NCBI GenBank assembly: GCA_032622095.1
Contig: CP136064.1
Coordinates: 4,767,512 to 4,831,511, forward strand
Length of the DNA stretch: 64,000 bases
Direction: 5' to 3'
Source of the DNA: Siphonodentalium dalli
Taxonomy: Eukaryota > Mollusca > Scaphopoda > Gadilida > Siphonodentaliidae
The position numbers and the translations under genes were made by a program. Shown piece after piece: positions 59,011 to 64,000 of this stretch. The notes beneath the pieces were generated by a model, which worked only from the letters and a program-made list of their open reading frames with translations, did not search any database and had not been told where the DNA came from. Within the stretch, counting starts at the first letter, position 1. Every line of letters begins with the position of its first letter.

Positions 59011-59545
59011 TTACTAGATGAATGGATCTCATAGATGGGGATTCACATTTGTTCTAATAGGGGCACAGATAAGAGATTTAACTCTCCTATATCCTTGTAC
59101 TAGTTGTAAAATTCAACCTAAGAGGGGTGTGCAAAATGATTTCTGTGAACTTAGTACTGTGGTATGGTTGTCTTCTGTAAAATGTAAGAGGTTGGAGATT
59201 TGTCAGTGGTGTTCAATTAGAAATTTCAAGTTGAAGAGCCCTGCTCATCGGAGAACCTCCATCTATGTCCCATTCTTCTCAGTCTTTACAGTCTGGTGAG
59301 CGACCCACAGTCATTGACTGTCTTGTTAAATATTTGTTGTCATCTTCACATTTTTTGTTTATTTATTCTTGGAAATGTAATTTTCATATTTTAAGACACT
59401 ACTATATTACACGATTTGATATCCCAATATATTATTATCTTAAATTATTTGCCATCGTTTTGTCGGCGTAATCGGTAGTATACGGATGGCGACGAGGTCG
59501 GTATTTGAGATTGGACACCTGAGAACTATCTGAATATGAACACCA
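59011..59545. other. No supported gene
   Basis: A 93-codon open frame (59018-59299) has no recognisable domain and lies downstream of repeats. I see no splice or codon evidence for it. Confidence 0.4.
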
Positions 59546-59549
59546 AGTA

Positions 59550-59660
59550 ACAGTCTGTTTATGTGAAACTGAGCTTATTTTAAAATTGCGCGAAATAAGC
59601 TCATGTTGGCAATATTTGAAAACTTAAATAAGCTCTATATGGGCCTAAACGAATAGCGTA
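59550..59660. repeat. AAATAAG-family fragment
   Basis: GAGCTTATTTTAAAATTGCG, CGAAATAAGCTCATGTTGGC and AAATAAGCTCTATATGGGCC are the family words in order. Confidence 0.65.
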
Positions 59661-59729
59661 CAGGAAGGTAACACCCTGATTGTATAGATTACCCAGGGTA
59701 TCCCCCCTGAGTGTATAGAATACCCCGGT

Positions 59730-62700
59730 TTACATGGCCCAATTCAAGTTAAATATACCGACATTAATATTAAAAAACATATTTTGTCCTTCACCTGAGC
59801 CCAAATATGATTTTAAAGACAAGGGTGCTGTATGATTTATCATGAGTGCTGTTGGTGTTGTGCCAGTCTCAGTAAACTTAGCGTACATTTGCTCCCAGAG
59901 TTGCGCACGGTACGAGCGCGACTAGCAATTGTACTTCGAAATTCATTACGACTGGTGTTGTGCCACCTGCTCACCATTAAATCACTCCCAGGTGCCCAAA
60001 CTTTTGCAAACCTTCTTATACTGATGCACATCTTTCCAAAAACACTACTAGTAAGAGACACAGAAGTAGATACATATAATGGGTCACATGGCTCAATTCA
60101 ACTTGACCATTAAAAAACCCAAATATTCCCCTCCCCCTGACCAAAGCCCAAAATCCCATTCAGATGCCCAAATAATTTTTTCCCATTGCCTCTATATATT
60201 CTAAAGTGAACTGTGGAATCCTTGTCAGAATGGGTATAGTCTGGGAGATGGCTGACTCTGAAATGTTTTCATAGGCACGGGTGCTGTATGGTTTTATCAT
60301 GGGTGATGTGGGTGTTGGGCAGTCTCCATACCCTTAAAACCCACTGAGGAGCCCAAACTTTGTGCAAACTATTTGCATAGATGCATACCTATCCACAAAC
60401 AACAAAAGTGTTGGAAGTAGATACATATAATGGGTCATATGGCCCAATTCAAGTTAAATATACCAATTTAACTTGAATTGTTATGGGTGCTGTGGGTGTT
60501 GGGCTGTCTCCATACCCTTAAAACCCACTAAGGAGTCCAAACCTTTGCAACTCTTCTTATACTGATGCAGATATTTCCAAAAACACTAGGAGACCTAGAA
60601 GTATATACCTATACGGGACCCAATTCCAGTTAAATATACCAATATAACCATTAAAAAAAACAAATATCCCCCTTGAATAGAGCCCAAAATCCCATTCAGG
60701 TGCCCAAATATTTTTTTCCCATTGCCTCTATATATTCTAGAGTGAAATGTGGAATCATTTACAGAATGGGTATAGTCTGAGAGATGGCTGACTCAGAAAT
60801 ATGTTTTCATAGGCACGGGTGCTGTATGGTTTTATCATGGGTGCTGTGGGTGTTGGGCTGTCTCAATACCCTTAAAACCCACTGAGGAGCCCAAACTTTG
60901 TGCAAACTATTTGCATAGATGCATACCTATCCACAAACAACAAAAGTGTTGGAAGTAGATACATATAATGGGTCATATGGCCCAATTCAAGTTAAATATA
61001 CCAATTTAACTTGAATTGTCATGGGTGCTGTGGGTGTTGGGCTGTCTCCATACCCTTAAAACCCACTAAGGAGCCCAAACCTTTGCAAATCTTCTTATAC
61101 TGATGCAGATATTTCCAAAAACACTAGGAGACCTAGAAGTATAAACCTATACAGGACCCAATTCCAGTTAAATATACCAATATAACCATTAAAAAAAACA
61201 AATATCCCCCCTGACTAGAGCCCAAAATCCCATTCAGGTGCCCAAATATTTGTTCCCCATTGCCTCTATATATTCTAGAGTGAAATGTGGAATCATTTAC
61301 AGAATGGGTATAGTCTGAGAGATGGCTGACTCAGAAATATGTTTTCATAGGCACGGGTGCTGTATGGTTTTATCATGGGTGCTGTGGGTGTTGGGCTGTC
61401 TCAATACCCTTAAAACCCACTGAGGAGCCCAAACTTTGTGCAAACCATTTGCATAGATGCATACCTATCCACAAACAACAAAAGTGTTGGAAGTAGATAC
61501 ATATAATGGGTCATATGGCCCAATTCAAGTTAAATATACCAATTTAACTTGAATTGTCATGGGTGCTGTGGGTGTTGGGCTGTCTCCATACCCTTAAAAC
61601 CCACTAAGGAGCCCAAACTTTTGCAAATATTCTTATACTGATACAGATATTTCCAAAAACACTAGGAGACCTAGAAGTATATACCTTTAAAGGACCCAAT
61701 TCCAGTTAAATATACCAATTTAACCATTAAAAAAAACAAATATCCCCCCTGAATCGAGCCCAAAATGCCATTCAGGTGCCCAAATATTTTTTTCCCATTG
61801 CCTCTATATATTCTAGAGTGAAATGTGGAATCATTTACAGAATGGGTATAGTCTGAGAGATGGCTGACTCAGAAATATGTTTTCATAGGCACGGGTGCTG
61901 TATGGTTTTATCATGGGTGATGTGGGTGTTGGGCTGTCTCAATACCCTTAAAACCCACTGAGGAGCCCAAACTTTGTGCAAACTATTTGCATAGATGCAT
62001 ACCTTTCCACAAACAACAAAAGTGTTGGAAGTAGATACATATAATGGGTCATATGGCCCAATTCAAGTTAAATATACCAATTTAACTTGAATTGTCATGG
62101 GTGCTGTGGGTGTTGGCCTGTCTCCATACCCTTAAAACCCACTAAGGAGCCCAAACCTTTGCAAATCTTCTTATACTGATTCAGATATTTCCAAAAACAC
62201 TAGGAGACCTAGAAGTATATACCTATACAGGACCCAATTCCAGTTAAATATACCAATATAACCATTAAAAAAAAAATATATCCCCCCTGACTAGAGCCCA
62301 AAATCCCATTCAGGTTTCCAAATATTTGTTCCCCATTGCCTCTATATATTCTAGAGTGAAATGTGGAATCATTTACAAAATGGGTATAGTCTGAGAGATG
62401 GCTGACTCAGAAATATGTTTTCATAGGCACGGGTGCTGTATGGTTTTATCATGGGTGCTGTGGGTGTTGGGCTGTCTCAATACCCTTAAAACCCACTGAG
62501 GAGCCCAAACTTTGTGCAAACCATTTGCATAGATGCATACCTATCCACAAACAACAAAAGTGTTGGAAGTAGATACATATAATGGGTCATATGGCCCAAT
62601 TCAAGTTAAATATACCAATTTAACTTGAATTGTCATGGGTGCTGTGGGTGTTGGGCTGTCTCCATACCCTAAAAACACACTAAGGAGCCCAAACTTTTGC

Positions 62701-64000
62701 AAATCTTCTTATACTGATGCAGATATTTCCAAAAACACTAGGAGACCTAGAAGTATATACCTATACAGGACCCAATTCCAGTTAAATATACCAATATAAC
62801 CATTAAAAAAAACAAATATCTCCCCCTGACTAGAGCCCAAAATCCCATTCAGGTGCCCAAATATATTTTCCCCATTGCCTCTATATATTCTAGAGTGAAA
62901 TGTGGAATCATTTACAGAATGGGTATAGTCTGAGAGATGGCTGACTCAGAAATATGTTTTCATAGGCACGGGTGCTGTATGGTTTTATCATGGGTGCTGT
63001 GGGTGTTGGGCTGTCTCAATACCCTTAAAACCCACTGAGGAGCCCAAACTTTGTGCAAACCATTTGCATAGATGCATACCTATCCACAAACAACAAAAGT
63101 GTTGGAAGTAGATACATATAATGGGTCATATGGCCCAATTCAAGTTAAATATACCAATTTAACTTGAATTGTCATGGGTGCTGTGGATGTTGGGCTGTCT
63201 CCATACCCTTAAAACCCACTAAGGAGCCCAAACTTTTGCAAATATTCTTATACTGATACAGATATTTCCAAAAACACTAGGAGACCTAGAAGTATATACC
63301 TTTACAGGACCCAATTCCAGTTAAATATACCAATTTAACCATTACAAAAAACAAATATCCCCCCTGAATCGAGCCCAAAATGCCATTCAGGTGCCCAAAT
63401 ATTTTTTTCCCATTGCCTCTATATATTCTAGAGTGAAATGTGGAATCATTTACAGAATGGGTATAGTCTGAGAGATGGCTGACTCAGAAATATGTTTTCA
63501 TAGGCACGGGTGCTGTATGGTTTTATCATGGGTGCTGTGGGTGTTGGGCTGTCTCAATACCCTTAAAACCCACTGAGGAGCCCAAACTTTGTGCAAACTA
63601 TTTGCATAGATGCATACCTATCCACAAACAACAAAAGTGTTGGAAGTAGATACATATAATGGGTCATATGGCCCAATTCAAGTTAAATATACCAATTTAA
63701 CTTGAATTGTCATGGGTGCTGTGGGTGTTGGGCTGTCTCCATACCCTTAAAACCCACTAAGGAGCCCAAACCTTTGCAAATCTTCTTATACTGATGCAGA
63801 TATTTCCAAAAACACTAGGAGACCTAGAAGTATATACCTATACAGGACCCAATTCCAGTTAAATATACCAATATAACCATTAAAAAAGATAAATATCCCC
63901 CCTGACTAGAGCCCAAAATCCCATTCAGGTGCCCAAATATTTGTTCCCCATTGCCTCTATATATTCTAGAGTGAAATGTGGAATCATTTACAGAATGGGT
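59730..64000 (-). repeat. Satellite array in reverse orientation, regular 540-bp AB
   Basis: Reverse complement of the left array. The first unit (59730-60115) is decayed and lacks a B. From about 60116 every A is followed by a B: the junction AACTTGAATTGTCATGGG recurs near 60476 (as TTATGGG), 61016, 61554, 62094, 62634, 63172 and 63710, i.e. every 538-540 bases. No A-A pairs are seen within the regular part. The array continues beyond the window. Confidence 0.95.
59866..59952. mobile_element. 87-bp insertion in satellite flanked by 13-bp direct repeats
   Basis: TGGTGTTGTGCCA occurs at 59853-59865 and again at 59953-59965, and the satellite monomer has only one such word. The insert matches nothing I know; no A/B box or poly-A was seen. 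A 13-bp duplication fits target-primed insertion, but replication slippage is also possible. Confidence 0.5.

Noticed and set aside
59018-59299. 93-codon open frame with several cysteines
   Set aside because: No family resemblance and no splice signals at sensible places; directly follows duplicated repeats.

Overview
The window reads as non-genic DNA from an animal, most likely a bivalve or other lophotrochozoan mollusc. It has no bacterial or viral gene layout and contains kilobases of satellite, nested non-autonomous DNA transposons, decayed LINE pieces and one intron-bounded exon of an F5/8-type-C (fucolectin/FTP) domain. The mollusc call rests on that exon and on a GTCCGTCC-rich repeat opening with AGCTCACCTGAG (57137-57535), which I associate with bivalve genomes from memory. 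I see no complete host gene, no tRNA or rRNA and no CRISPR.

Layout. 1-1307 is the right part of an old foldback-type element made of ~170-bp repeats. 1581-3835 is a diverged ~145-bp tandem repeat. 4084-4332 (minus) is the orphan FTP exon. 4556-5133 is a ~68-bp minisatellite. 5345-5893 is a decayed LINE reverse transcriptase. 6615-8267 is a 1.65-kb element with terminal inverted repeats (TIRs) and a 6-bp target duplication, inserted in a satellite monomer and itself carrying a piggyBac-like MITE (7760-8147). 8268-37920 is a 29.6-kb satellite of about 60 A monomers (~360 bp) and about 45 B monomers (~180 bp, an A with its second half missing), arranged as higher-order repeats (HORs). Diverged monomers follow at 37921-38640 and 40071-41020.

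41021-42270, 45785-48280, 51743-56010 and smaller pieces belong to an AT-rich hairpin-bearing repeat, called here the AAATAAG family after its commonest word. It served as the landing platform for three dated insertions: a 2.43-kb foldback element with an 8-bp duplication (42279-44712), a 5'-truncated LINE (about 48281-51742), and a TTAA-flanked MITE (56015-56493). The LINE was later split by a 2.57-kb element (48624-51188) whose long inverted ends consist mostly of tandem copies of the palindrome CCTGATATATCAGG. 57137-59010 holds GTCC-rich repeats and a small inverted-repeat element, partly duplicated. From about 59730 to the end the satellite returns in reverse orientation as a regular ~540-bp AB array.

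Nothing here forms a pathway. What can be read is the order of insertion: satellite, then TIR element, then piggyBac-like MITE on the left; AAATAAG repeat, then LINE, then palindrome-array element on the right. The most unusual items are the transposons whose inverted ends are satellite-like arrays, and the A/B satellite whose shortened monomer has a 15-bp stem hairpin at its deletion junction. All copy counts, periods and identities were read by eye.
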